Assembly: GCF_036188265.1 (NCBI RefSeq)
Contig: NZ_CP108093.1
Span: 4,236,001-4,300,000 of the forward strand
Length of the DNA: 64,000 bases
From: Streptomyces sp. NBC_00247
GTDB taxonomy: Bacteria; Actinomycetota; Actinomycetes; Streptomycetales; Streptomycetaceae
Direction of reading: 5' to 3'
A model generated the notes under the pieces. That model saw only the letters and a list, made by a program, of their open reading frames with translations, made no database searches and was not told where the DNA came from. The number at the start of each line of letters is the position of its first letter. Within the stretch, counting starts at the first letter, position 1. This document shows positions 31,094-39,424 of this stretch, one piece after another. The position numbers were made by a program, and so were the translations under genes.

Positions 31094-32116
31094 ATGCTGA
31101 TCGCCCAGCGCCCGTCGCTGACCGAAGAGGTCGTCGACGAGTTCCGCTCCCGGTTCGTCATCGAGCCGCTGGAGCCCGGTTTCGGTTACACCCTCGGCAA
31201 CTCCCTGCGCCGTACCCTCCTCTCCTCGATCCCCGGTGCCGCTGTCACCAGCATCCGGATCGACGGTGTCCTGCACGAGTTCACCACCGTGCCGGGCGTC
31301 AAGGAGGATGTGACCGACCTCATCCTCAACATCAAGCAGCTGGTCGTCTCCTCGGAGCACGACGAGCCGGTCGTGATGTACCTGCGCAAGCAGGGTCCCG
31401 GCCTGGTCACCGCTGCCGACATCGCGCCGCCGGCCGGCGTCGAGGTCCACAACCCGGACCTCGTCCTCGCCACGCTGAACGGCAAGGGCAAGCTGGAGAT
31501 GGAGCTGACCGTCGAGCGCGGTCGCGGCTACGTCTCCGCCGTCCAGAACAAGCAGGCGGGCCAGGAGATCGGCCGCATCCCGGTCGACTCCATCTACTCC
31601 CCGGTGCTCAAGGTCACGTACAAGGTCGAGGCGACCCGTGTCGAGCAGCGCACCGACTTCGACAAGCTGATCGTCGACGTCGAGACCAAGCAGGCCATGC
31701 GTCCCCGTGACGCCATGGCGTCGGCCGGTAAGACCCTGGTCGAGCTGTTCGGTCTGGCGCGCGAGCTCAACATCGACGCCGAGGGCATCGACATGGGCCC
31801 GTCGCCCACGGACGCCGCGCTCGCCGCCGATCTGGCGCTGCCGATCGAGGAGCTGGAGCTCACGGTCCGTTCGTACAACTGCCTCAAGCGCGAGGGCATC
31901 CACTCCGTGGGTGAGCTCGTGGCGCGTTCCGAGGCCGACCTGCTCGACATCCGCAACTTCGGTGCGAAGTCGATCGACGAGGTCAAGGCGAAGCTGGCCG
32001 GCATGGGCCTGGCCCTCAAGGACAGCCCGCCCGGATTCGACCCGACCGCCGCCGCCGACGCCTTCGGCGCCGACGACGACGCGGACGCGGGCTTCGTGGA
32101 GACCGAGCAGTACTAG
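31094..32116 (+). CDS. rpoA: RNA polymerase subunit alpha
   Basis: 340 residues. The N-terminal domain (about 1-230) has EPGFGYTLGNSLRRTLLSS, the dimerisation and assembly region. The C-terminal domain (about 250-315) has VRSYNCLKREGIHSVGELV and LLDIRNFGAKSIDEVKAKL, which bind UP elements and activators. An acidic tail ends the protein. ATG 31094 with GAAGGA fits family length. Confidence 0.98.
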   Translation: MLIAQRPSLTEEVVDEFRSRFVIEPLEPGFGYTLGNSLRRTLLSSIPGAAVTSIRIDGVLHEFTTVPGVKEDVTDLILNIKQLVVSSEHDEPVVMYLRKQGPGLVTAADIAPPAGVEVHNPDLVLATLNGKGKLEMELTVERGRGYVSAVQNKQAGQEIGRIPVDSIYSPVLKVTYKVEATRVEQRTDFDKLIVDVETKQAMRPRDAMASAGKTLVELFGLARELNIDAEGIDMGPSPTDAALAADLALPIEELELTVRSYNCLKREGIHSVGELVARSEADLLDIRNFGAKSIDEVKAKLAGMGLALKDSPPGFDPTAAADAFGADDDADAGFVETEQY

Positions 32117-32190
32117 GACGCCTCCGGCTGGGGTGCGCGGGGTTCGTACCGCGTGCCCCGGGCCGGGGTCGAGGCTTTGTCCTCGAACGC

Positions 32191-32220
32191 CGGACGGGCT
32201 GGATTTCCTCGGCCCGTCCG
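32191..32220. terminator. Inverted repeat in the rpoA-rplQ gap
   Basis: CGGACGGGC and GCCCGTCCG (9-bp stem, 12-nt loop), preceded by GTCCTCGAACGC. This resembles an intergenic repeat seen widely in streptomycete chromosomes (from general knowledge). The 211-bp gap has no gene. Confidence 0.5.
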
Positions 32221-32327
32221 TGAGGGCCTCCGGGTCCTCGCAACCATGGACTTCCGCGGGGCGACCGCCTCACGGGAACTGACACCGGTACCTGATACGG
32301 CCGGTGCAGCACACAAGGAGAAACACC

Positions 32328-32825
32328 ATGCCGCGTCCCGCCAAGGGTGCACGTCTGGGCGGCAGCGCCGCGCACGAGCGTCTGCTGCTCGCGAACCTCG
32401 CGAAGTCGCTGTTCGAGCACGGCCGCATCACGACGACCGAGGCCAAGGCCCGTCGTCTGCGCCCCGTCGCCGAGCGTCTCGTCACGAAGGCGAAGAAGGG
32501 CGACATCCACAACCGTCGCCTGGTGCTCCAGACGATCACGGACAAGAGCATCGTCCACACGCTCTTCACCGAGATCGCCCCCCGGTACGAGAACCGCCCC
32601 GGTGGTTACACCCGTATCACCAAGATCGGCAACCGTCGTGGCGACAACGCCCCGATGGCCGTCATCGAGCTCGTCGAGGCCCTGACCGTGGCCCAGCAGG
32701 CCACCGGTGAGGCCGAGGCCGCCACCAAGCGTGCGGTCAAGGAGGACGCGGCCAAGGCCGAGTCCACCGAGGTCGTCGAGGACGCCAAGCCGGCCGAGGC
32801 CGACACGGAGTCCAAGGACGCCTGA
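32328..32825 (+). CDS. rplQ: 50S ribosomal protein L17
   Basis: 165 residues. The core (1-120) has RPAKGARLGGSAAHERLLLA, NLAKSLFEHGRITTTEAKAR and GGYTRITKIGNRRGDNAPM. After it comes an Ala/Glu/Lys-rich actinobacterial tail of about 40 residues. ATG 32328 has AAGGAG. It ends the alpha unit. Confidence 0.97.
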   Translation: MPRPAKGARLGGSAAHERLLLANLAKSLFEHGRITTTEAKARRLRPVAERLVTKAKKGDIHNRRLVLQTITDKSIVHTLFTEIAPRYENRPGGYTRITKIGNRRGDNAPMAVIELVEALTVAQQATGEAEAATKRAVKEDAAKAESTEVVEDAKPAEADTESKDA

Positions 32826-32844
32826 GCGTTCTGAGACCACTGTG

Positions 32845-32880
32845 CGGGCCCGCACCACCCTTCGGGGCGGTGCGGGCCCG
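32845..32880 (+). terminator. Terminator after rplQ
   Basis: A 12-bp stem (CGGGCCCGCACC and its complement) with an inner CCC-TTCG-GGG, followed by TTCCGTTT. It ends just before the truA ribosome site. Confidence 0.85.
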
Positions 32881-32914
32881 TTCCGTTTGCGATGGGTATT
32901 GAGAGGATGCGCGG

Positions 32915-33790
32915 GTGAGCGACGAGCCTGAGGCCGGTGCGGTACGCGTACGGCTGGACCTTTCCTACGACGGCAAGGACTTCTCCGGCTGGGCGAAGCA
33001 GACGTCCCGGCGCACCGTGCAGGGGGAGATCGAGGACGCCCTGCGTACGGTGACCCGCTCCGCGCGGACGTACGACCTGACGGTGGCGGGCCGTACGGAC
33101 GCCGGGGTGCACGCCCGGGGGCAGGTCGCGCACGTCGACCTGCCGGTGGAGGTGTGGGAGGAGCACCGGGAGAAGCTGCTGCGCCGGATGGCGGGGCGGC
33201 TGCCGCTGGACGTACGTATCTGGCGGGCTGCCGAAGCCCCGGCGGGGTTCAACGCCCGCTTCTCGGCGATGCACCGGCGGTACGCCTACCGGGTGGCTGA
33301 TCGGCCCGGCGGGGTCGATCCGCTGACGCGCGGTCATGTGCTGTGGCACGACCGGCCGTTGGACGTCGACGCGATGAACGAGGCGGCGGCGCCGATGGTC
33401 GGCGAGCACGACTTCGCCGCGTACTGCAAGAAGCGTGAGGGCGCGACCACCATCCGGACGCTCCAGAAGCTGAGGTGGGTACGGGACGAGGAGTCGGGCG
33501 CCCTCACCGCGACCGTGCAGGCGGACGCCTTCTGCCACAACATGGTGCGCGCGCTGATCGGCGCCGCCCTGTTCGTGGGCGACGGGCGGCGCCCCGCCCC
33601 CTGGCCCGCCGAGGTGCTGGCGGCCCGGGTGCGGGACCCCGGAGTCCACGTGGTGAAGCCGCACGGGCTCACCCTGGAGGAAGTGGCCTACCCGGTGGAC
33701 GAGTTGCTGGCCGCCCGCGCCCAGGAGGCCCGTCACGTCCGATCGTTGCCCGACGGGAGCGTGGACCCGGACGGATTCGGCTGCTGCTGA
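32915..33790 (+). CDS. truA: tRNA pseudouridine(38-40) synthase TruA
   Basis: 291 residues. Catalytic Asp in AGRTDAGVHARGQV, plus RLDLSYDGKDFSGWAKQ, RFSAMHRRYAYRV and FCHNMVRALIGAAL. It makes pseudouridine in the tRNA anticodon stem-loop. The position after rplQ is conserved. A GTG start with GAGAGGA upstream is used. Confidence 0.97.
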   Translation: MSDEPEAGAVRVRLDLSYDGKDFSGWAKQTSRRTVQGEIEDALRTVTRSARTYDLTVAGRTDAGVHARGQVAHVDLPVEVWEEHREKLLRRMAGRLPLDVRIWRAAEAPAGFNARFSAMHRRYAYRVADRPGGVDPLTRGHVLWHDRPLDVDAMNEAAAPMVGEHDFAAYCKKREGATTIRTLQKLRWVRDEESGALTATVQADAFCHNMVRALIGAALFVGDGRRPAPWPAEVLAARVRDPGVHVVKPHGLTLEEVAYPVDELLAARAQEARHVRSLPDGSVDPDGFGCC

Positions 33791-33860
33791 GTCGACGTCA
33801 CCCCGCCTCTCCCGGGGCGGGCCCGGGAGAGGCGGAGGCGCCGCCGGGCCTGCGGGCGGG

Positions 33861-34709
33861 TCAGCCGGTGGCGGCCGACGCGGCGGCCGACGCCTGGGTC
33901 TCGCCCCGGCTGCGGATCTGGTGGAAGGTGAAGTTGGTCAGGTCGTCGCCGGCCGAGAACACGTCCTTGTCGTCCTTGGTGACGTTCACCCCGTCGGTGA
34001 AGCCGCTGACCGAGAAGTACGCGTACCTGCCGTAGGAGTTGGCCGTACGGCGGCAGATCACCCCGGCCCGGCAGAACGTCGGCACGCCGCCGCCGCTGAG
34101 CGAGGCGACCTGGCCCTCCGACTCCTCGACGGCCTTCTTCGCCTGCGCCTCGGTGCCGAACACCGCGACCCCCACCGTGACCGCGACCCCGTCCCGCGAG
34201 TACGTGGCCCGGATCAGCTGGTCGCAGCCGTTCCTGGTGAGGACCGTGCCCAGCGCGCCCTGGGTCCCCGCGGCGCACCGCGTGGTGCGGTCCGTGGGGC
34301 CCTTGAGGTGCACGCGGTCGCCGGAGGTCAGCTTCTTGCCCGGGAAGAACCCGTCCACCGTGATCGGCAGCTTGTCCTTCTTCTCGTCCGAGATGAAGTC
34401 CATCGGGTCCGGCGGGGGAGCGGGGGCCACCGAGGAGAAGGACGGAGCCGGCTCCGCGGACTCCGGCGGCAGATCCTCCGGTCCCGGCAGCGCGCTCGCG
34501 CTCGGTCCGGCCTCCGCGCCGCCGCCGCCCGCCGACACCACGGCGGTCGCCACGATCGCCGCGACGGCCGCCGTGGCCAGCGCACCGCCCCCGATCAGCA
34601 GCCACTTCCGGCGCCGGCTCTTCGCCGCGGACTCCTCCGCCAGTGCCGCCCAGTCCGGAGTCCGGCTTTCCCCGGGCCCCCAGGAGGGCCCCCCATGCCC
34701 AAAGCTCAT
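33861..34709 (-). CDS. Anchored extracytoplasmic protein of unknown function
   Basis: 282 residues. A short cytoplasmic N-terminus (SWGPGESRTPDWAALAEES) leads to one membrane helix (about 36-58, WLLIGGGALATAAVAAIVATAVVS), a Pro/Ser/Ala-rich linker and an outer domain of about 170 residues. The outer domain has four cysteines (RTTRCAAGTQGAL, RNGCDQLIR, PTFCRAGVICRR), probably paired. LTRNGCDQLIRATYSR resembles sequences in other streptomycete surface proteins of unknown role. An alternative ATG at 34718 would add three residues. It is on the minus strand, divergent from the ABC-F gene. Confidence 0.7.
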   Translation of the reverse strand: MSFGHGGPSWGPGESRTPDWAALAEESAAKSRRRKWLLIGGGALATAAVAAIVATAVVSAGGGGAEAGPSASALPGPEDLPPESAEPAPSFSSVAPAPPPDPMDFISDEKKDKLPITVDGFFPGKKLTSGDRVHLKGPTDRTTRCAAGTQGALGTVLTRNGCDQLIRATYSRDGVAVTVGVAVFGTEAQAKKAVEESEGQVASLSGGGVPTFCRAGVICRRTANSYGRYAYFSVSGFTDGVNVTKDDKDVFSAGDDLTNFTFHQIRSRGETQASAAASAATG

Positions 34710-34774
34710 GGGGCGCATCCTAGAGGTTCTCGGACAGTGAGAGGCCCGGGTGCCGGGGCTCCCACGGAATCCGG

Positions 34775-34810
34775 TTGGGTCGAAGCGCCCCCGCCCGGGA
34801 CAATGGCGGC
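34775..34810 (+). promoter_or_regulatory. Leaderless promoter of the ABC-F gene
   Basis: TTGGGT (34775-34780), an 18-nt spacer, GACAAT (34799-34804), then 6 nt to the ATG. The expected start site is at or next to the A of the start codon, and no Shine-Dalgarno is present. Confidence 0.6.
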
Positions 34811-36430
34811 ATGGGACATCTCGAAGCGGGCCACCTGGAGTACTACCTACCGGACGGGCGGGTGCTGCTCGGCGACGCTTCCTTCCGGGTCGCCGACGGT
34901 GCCGTGGTGGCCCTCGTCGGCGCCAACGGAGCCGGCAAGACGACACTGCTGCGCCTGCTCTCCGGCGAGCTCCAGCCGCACGGCGGCACGGTCTCGGTGA
35001 GCGGCGGCCTCGGCGTGATGGGCCAGTTCGTCGGCTCCGTACGCGACGGCCAGACCGTCCGTGACCTGCTGGTCTCCGTGGCGCACCCGCAGATCCGGGC
35101 CGCCGCGAAGGCGGTGGACGCCGCCGAGGAGCTGATCCTCACCGTCGACGACGAGGCCGCGCAGATGAAGTACGCGCAGGCCCTCAGCGACTGGGCGGAG
35201 GTGCGCGGCTACGAGGCGGAGACCCTCTGGGACATGTGCACCACGGCCGCGCTCGGCGTCCCGTACGACAAGGCGCAGTACCGCGAGGCGCGCACCCTCA
35301 GCGGCGGCGAGCAGAAGCGCCTGGTCCTCGAAGCGCTGCTGCGCGGACCCGACGAGGTGCTGCTCCTCGACGAGCCGGACAACTACCTCGACGTCCCCGG
35401 CAAGCGCTGGCTGGAGGAGAAACTCAAGGAGACCCGCAAGACGGTCCTCTTCGTCTCCCACGACCGCGAGCTGCTCTCCCGCGCCGCCGAGAAGATCGTC
35501 AGCGTCGAGCCCGGCGCGGCCGGCAGCGACGTCTGGGTGCACGGCGGCGGCTTCGACACCTACCACCAGGCCCGCAAGGACCGGTTCGCCCGGTTCGAGG
35601 AGCTGCTGCGCCGCTGGCAGGAGGAGCACGCCCGGCTGCGCGCCCTCGTCCTGCGGATGCGGCAGCAGGCGGCCATCAGCCCCGACATGGCCAACCGCTA
35701 CCACGCCATGCAGACCCGCTTCAAGAAGTTCGAGGACGCCGGCCCGCCCCCCGAGCCGCCCCGCGAGCAGGACATCCGGATGCGACTGCGCGGCGGACGC
35801 ACCGGCGTACGTGCGGTGACCTGCACACAGCTGGAGCTCACCGGCCTGATGAAGCCGTTCGACCTGGAGATCTTCTACGGCGAGCGGGTCGCCGTCCTCG
35901 GCTCCAACGGCTCCGGGAAGTCCCACTTCCTGCGCCTCCTCGCCGGGGAGCCGGTCGCGCACACCGGCGAGTACAAGCTCGGCGCCCGGGTGGTCGCCGG
36001 CCACTTCGCGCAGACCCACGCCCACCCGGAGCTGCTCGGCAAGACCCTGGTGGAGATCCTCTGGAGCGAGCAGGCGAAGGACCGGGGCGCGGCGATGGGC
36101 GTGCTGCGCCGGTACGAGCTGGAGCGCCAGGGCGACCAGCCCTTCGAGAAGCTCTCCGGCGGCCAGCAGGCCCGCTTCCAGATCCTGCTGCTGGAGCTGT
36201 CGGGCACCACCGCGCTGCTGCTGGACGAGCCCACGGACAACCTGGACCTGGAGTCCGCGGAGGCGCTCCAGGACGGCCTGGAGGCGTATGACGGGACCGT
36301 GATGGCCGTCACCCACGACCGCTGGTTCGCGAAGTCCTTCGACCGGTACCTCGTCTTCGGTTCGGACGGTGTGGTGCGCGAGACGACCGAGCCGGTCTGG
36401 GACGAACGACGGGTCGAGCGGACCCGCTGA
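34811..36430 (+). CDS. ABC-F family ATPase
   Basis: 539 residues with two ABC domains and no membrane segment. Domain 1: Walker A GANGAGKTT, signature LSGGEQKR, Walker B VLLLDEPDNYLD. Domain 2: Walker A GSNGSGKSH, signature LSGGQQAR, Walker B LLLDEPTDNLDL. The interdomain linker (about 250-310) is helical and charged (FARFEELLRRWQEEHARLRA). ABC-F proteins bind the ribosomal E site and relieve stalling or give antibiotic resistance; this one cannot be assigned a specific role. It appears leaderless and lies between the ribosomal blocks. Confidence 0.9.
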   Translation: MGHLEAGHLEYYLPDGRVLLGDASFRVADGAVVALVGANGAGKTTLLRLLSGELQPHGGTVSVSGGLGVMGQFVGSVRDGQTVRDLLVSVAHPQIRAAAKAVDAAEELILTVDDEAAQMKYAQALSDWAEVRGYEAETLWDMCTTAALGVPYDKAQYREARTLSGGEQKRLVLEALLRGPDEVLLLDEPDNYLDVPGKRWLEEKLKETRKTVLFVSHDRELLSRAAEKIVSVEPGAAGSDVWVHGGGFDTYHQARKDRFARFEELLRRWQEEHARLRALVLRMRQQAAISPDMANRYHAMQTRFKKFEDAGPPPEPPREQDIRMRLRGGRTGVRAVTCTQLELTGLMKPFDLEIFYGERVAVLGSNGSGKSHFLRLLAGEPVAHTGEYKLGARVVAGHFAQTHAHPELLGKTLVEILWSEQAKDRGAAMGVLRRYELERQGDQPFEKLSGGQQARFQILLLELSGTTALLLDEPTDNLDLESAEALQDGLEAYDGTVMAVTHDRWFAKSFDRYLVFGSDGVVRETTEPVWDERRVERTR

Positions 36431-36770
36431 GGGCCGTCCCGTAGGCTTCGCGTTCGCAGTCCGGCCCTCCCCGCCGTGTTCCTCGTGTTCCGCGTGGGGT
36501 GGCCGGACCTCCGTCCGCCCCGGAACCACGGGGTTCGGCGGGGCCGGGCGAGGGTCATTTTGACCCGTGCGGGGGCCCCCGGGTAGTCTTCTGGTTTGTT
36601 ATGCGTATTGGCTTGGTCGTTCTCACGCGAGGGGCCCTTACGCCGGTCCACCGGGCCGATGACCAGCGGCAGGCACTCGGGTTGCGTCCCCGCAGCGCCG
36701 CCAAGGCTGGTGTGATCGTCCGGGTGGCCTTGTCAGGACTCCACTCACTGAAGAAGCGAAGGCTACGACC
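36431..36770 (+). other. Gap between the ABC-F gene and rplM
   Basis: 340 bp. The first part has GTCCGGCC and GGCCGGAC (about 36459-36511) that could form a terminator with a long structured loop. The second part holds the rplM promoter and a leader of about 180 nt. No gene was seen. Confidence 0.45.
36560..36589 (+). promoter_or_regulatory. rplM-rpsI promoter
   Basis: TTGACC (36560-36565), an 18-nt spacer and TAGTCT (36584-36589), close to the principal-sigma consensus. The leader to rplM would be about 175 nt, long enough for regulation by L13 or S9, for which there is no direct sign. Confidence 0.65.
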
Positions 36771-37214
36771 GTGCGTACGTACAGCCCCAAGCCCGGAGAT
36801 GTGACGCGCCAGTGGCACGTCATCGACGCCCAGGACATCGTCCTGGGTCGTCTGGCCACCACGGCTGCGAACCTCCTCCGAGGCAAGCACAAGGCGATTT
36901 ACGCCCCCCACATGGACATGGGCGACTTCGTCATCATCATCAACGCCGACAAGGTTCACCTGTCCGGCAACAAGAAGACCCAGAAGATGGCGTACCGCCA
37001 CTCCGGCTTCCCGGGTGGTCTCCGCTCGGTCCGCTACGACGAGCTGCTCTCCAAGAACCCGGAGAAGGCCGTCGAGAAGGCCATCAAGGGCATGATCCCC
37101 AAGAACACCCTGGGCCGGCAGATGCTGTCGAAGCTCAAGGTGTACGCGGGCGACCAGCACCCGCACGCTGCGCAGCAGCCGGTCCCGTACGAGATCACCC
37201 AGGTCGCGCAGTAG
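36771..37214 (+). CDS. rplM: 50S ribosomal protein L13
   Basis: 147 residues from GTG: RTYSPKPGDVTRQWHVIDAQ, VLGRLATTAANLLRGKHKAI and VEKAIKGMIPKNTLGRQML. L13 is an early 23S-binding protein. It is in the usual operon with rpsI, 44 bp downstream. Confidence 0.98.
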   Translation: MRTYSPKPGDVTRQWHVIDAQDIVLGRLATTAANLLRGKHKAIYAPHMDMGDFVIIINADKVHLSGNKKTQKMAYRHSGFPGGLRSVRYDELLSKNPEKAVEKAIKGMIPKNTLGRQMLSKLKVYAGDQHPHAAQQPVPYEITQVAQ

Positions 37215-37258
37215 TTCCGGCCTCCCCCTAAGACCATAAGAAAGATCTGAGGAGAATC

Positions 37259-37783
37259 GTGGCCGAGACCACTGTTGAGACCGTCGAGGGCACCGAGGGC
37301 GAGGAGACCTTCGCCGAGGTGACCACCTTCGAGTCCGAGGTCCCCGTCGAGGGTGAGTACACCTCCGAGTCGCTCGCCGGCCGCTTCGGCGACCCGCAGC
37401 CCGCCGCCGGCCTTGGCCGTCGCAAGAACGCCATCGCCCGCGTCCGGATCGTTCCGGGCACCGGCAAGTGGAAGATCAACGGTCGCACCCTTGAGGACTA
37501 CTTCCCCAACAAGGTGCACCAGCAGGAAGTCAACGAGCCCTTCAAGGTGCTCGAGCTCGACAACCGCTACGACGTCATCGCCCGCATCTCGGGTGGCGGC
37601 GTCTCGGGTCAGGCCGGTGCCCTGCGCCTCGGCGTCGCCCGTGCGCTGAACGAGGCTGACGTGGACAACAACCGCGCCACGCTGAAGAAGGCCGGCTTCC
37701 TCTCCCGCGACGACCGTGCGGTCGAGCGCAAGAAGGCCGGTCTCAAGAAGGCCCGCAAGGCGCCGCAGTACAGCAAGCGCTAA
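37259..37783 (+). CDS. rpsI: 30S ribosomal protein S9
   Basis: 174 residues. A 45-residue acidic actinobacterial N-terminus precedes the core (GLGRRKNAIARVRIVPGTGK, ISGGGVSGQAGALRLGVARA). The C-terminal KARKAPQYSKR reaches the P-site tRNA. GTG start with AGGAGA. Confidence 0.98.
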   Translation: MAETTVETVEGTEGEETFAEVTTFESEVPVEGEYTSESLAGRFGDPQPAAGLGRRKNAIARVRIVPGTGKWKINGRTLEDYFPNKVHQQEVNEPFKVLELDNRYDVIARISGGGVSGQAGALRLGVARALNEADVDNNRATLKKAGFLSRDDRAVERKKAGLKKARKAPQYSKR

Positions 37784-37812
37784 ACCCCGCCTGCTCGTCT
37801 GCTTCACACGTT

Positions 37813-37845
37813 CGCCCCGGCGGCACACACCGTGCTGTCGGGGCG
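37813..37845 (+). terminator. Terminator after rpsI
   Basis: A 14-bp stem (CGCCCCGGCGGCAC with one or two G-U pairs) and loop ACACC, followed by TTCGTTT. It lies about 30 bp after the rpsI stop. Confidence 0.85.
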
Positions 37846-37924
37846 TTCGTTTATCGCCCCTCACGGGCGTATAACGGCATAAGACGTTCATCGGCGCATC
37901 CCGCCCTCCCGGGTGCGAAGCGTG

Positions 37925-37996
37925 GCGATGTGCACCCCTTTGGCTTTTGTTAATTGTTGTGCTTTTGCGGTTGTCGGAGCATTTCGGAGGACACCA
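37925..37996 (+). promoter_or_regulatory. A/T-rich region upstream of glmM
   Basis: The stretch about 37938-37966 (TTTGGCTTTTGTTAATTG and beyond) is exceptionally A/T-rich for this genome. It ends about 20 bp before the GGAGG of glmM. It probably contains the promoter or a regulator site, but no clear -10/-35 pair could be chosen. Confidence 0.4.
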
Positions 37997-39355
37997 GTGG
38001 GACGACTCTTCGGTACGGACGGCGTGCGCGGGGTCGCCAACGCGGATCTCACGGCCGAGCTGGCGCTCGGGCTGTCGGTCGCGGCGGCGCACGTGCTCGC
38101 CGAGGCGGGCACCTTCGAGGGGCACCGCCCCACGGCCGTGGTCGGCCGTGACCCCCGCGCCTCCGGAGAGTTCCTCGAAGCCGCCGTGGTGGCCGGTCTC
38201 GCCAGCGCGGGCGTCGACGTCCTGCGGGTCGGTGTGCTGCCCACGCCGGCCGTGGCGTACCTCACCGGCGTGCTCGGCGCCGACATCGGGGTCATGCTCT
38301 CCGCCAGCCACAACGCCATGCCCGACAACGGCGTCAAGTTCTTCGCTCGCGGCGGCCACAAGCTCGCCGACGAGCTGGAAGACCGCATCGAGACCGTCTA
38401 CGACCAGCACCGCACCGGCGCGCCCTGGGCCCGCCCCACCGGAGCCGGCGTGGGCCGAGTCACCGACTACACCGAGGGCTTCGAGCGGTACGTCGCCCAC
38501 CTCATCGGCGTCCTGCCGAACCGGCTCGACGGCCTCAAGGTGGTGCTCGACGAGGCGCACGGCGCCGCCGCTTACGTCTCCCCGGAGGCGTTCGCGCGGG
38601 CCGGAGCGGAGGTCGTCACCATCGGCGCCGACCCCGACGGCCTCAACATCAACGACGGATGCGGCTCCACCCACCTCGGCCTCCTCCAGGCCGCCGTCGT
38701 CGAGAACGGCGCCGACTTCGGCATCGCGCACGACGGCGACGCCGACCGCTGCCTCGCCGTCGACGCCCAGGGCAACGAGATCGACGGCGACCAGATCCTC
38801 GCCGTCCTCGCCCTCGCGATGCGCGACGCCGGACAGCTCCGCGGCAACACCGTCGTCGGCACCGTGATGTCCAACCTCGGCTTCAAGATGGCCATGGAGC
38901 GCGAGGGCATCGAGCTCGTCCAGACCGCGGTCGGCGACCGGTACGTCCTGGAGGCCATGAAGGCCGAGGGGTACGCGCTCGGCGGCGAGCAGTCCGGCCA
39001 CGTCATCGTGCTGGACCACGCCACCACCGGCGACGGCACCCTGACCGGCCTGATGCTGGCGGCCCGCGTCGCCGCCACCGGCCGTACCCTCGCCGAGCTC
39101 GCGGGCGTCATGCAGCGCCTGCCCCAGGTTCTCGTCAACGTCCCCGACGTCGACAAGTCCCGCGTCTCCACCTCCGCCGAGCTGGCCGCCGCCGTCGCCG
39201 AGGCCGAGCGCGAACTCGGTGCCACCGGACGGGTCCTGCTCCGCAAGTCCGGCACCGAACCGCTGGTACGCGTGATGGTGGAGGCGGCCGACTTCGGCCA
39301 GGCCCAGGCCATCGCGGGCCGGCTCGCCGACGTGGTGAAGTCCGCGCTCGGCTGA
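37997..39355 (+). CDS. glmM: Phosphoglucosamine mutase
   Basis: 452 residues: GRLFGTDGVRGVAN, the active-site SASHNAMPDNG (phosphoserine S104), the metal loop DGDADRC and the C-terminal phosphate loop RKSGTEPLVRVM. It converts glucosamine-6-P to glucosamine-1-P for UDP-GlcNAc, upstream of peptidoglycan. GTG 37997 has GGAGG. The partner enzyme GlmS is 3 kb away. Confidence 0.97.
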   Translation: MGRLFGTDGVRGVANADLTAELALGLSVAAAHVLAEAGTFEGHRPTAVVGRDPRASGEFLEAAVVAGLASAGVDVLRVGVLPTPAVAYLTGVLGADIGVMLSASHNAMPDNGVKFFARGGHKLADELEDRIETVYDQHRTGAPWARPTGAGVGRVTDYTEGFERYVAHLIGVLPNRLDGLKVVLDEAHGAAAYVSPEAFARAGAEVVTIGADPDGLNINDGCGSTHLGLLQAAVVENGADFGIAHDGDADRCLAVDAQGNEIDGDQILAVLALAMRDAGQLRGNTVVGTVMSNLGFKMAMEREGIELVQTAVGDRYVLEAMKAEGYALGGEQSGHVIVLDHATTGDGTLTGLMLAARVAATGRTLAELAGVMQRLPQVLVNVPDVDKSRVSTSAELAAAVAEAERELGATGRVLLRKSGTEPLVRVMVEAADFGQAQAIAGRLADVVKSALG

Positions 39356-39376
39356 GGTTCTTGACCACACGTCACA

Positions 39377-39406
39377 ACGGGGCGGCTCCTTTCGGGGTCG
39401 CCCCGT
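39377..39406. terminator. Bidirectional terminator between glmM and coaA
   Basis: ACGGGGCGGCTCC, loop TTTC and GGGGTCGCCCCGT form a 13-bp stem with two G-U pairs. The flanking genes converge, 69 bp apart. Confidence 0.8.
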
Positions 39407-39424
39407 CGTGCTGTCGACAAGCCG

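Noticed and set aside
37034..39370. 778-residue open frame antisense to rplM, rpsI and glmM
   Set aside because: It covers three certain plus-strand genes and has no recognisable domain.
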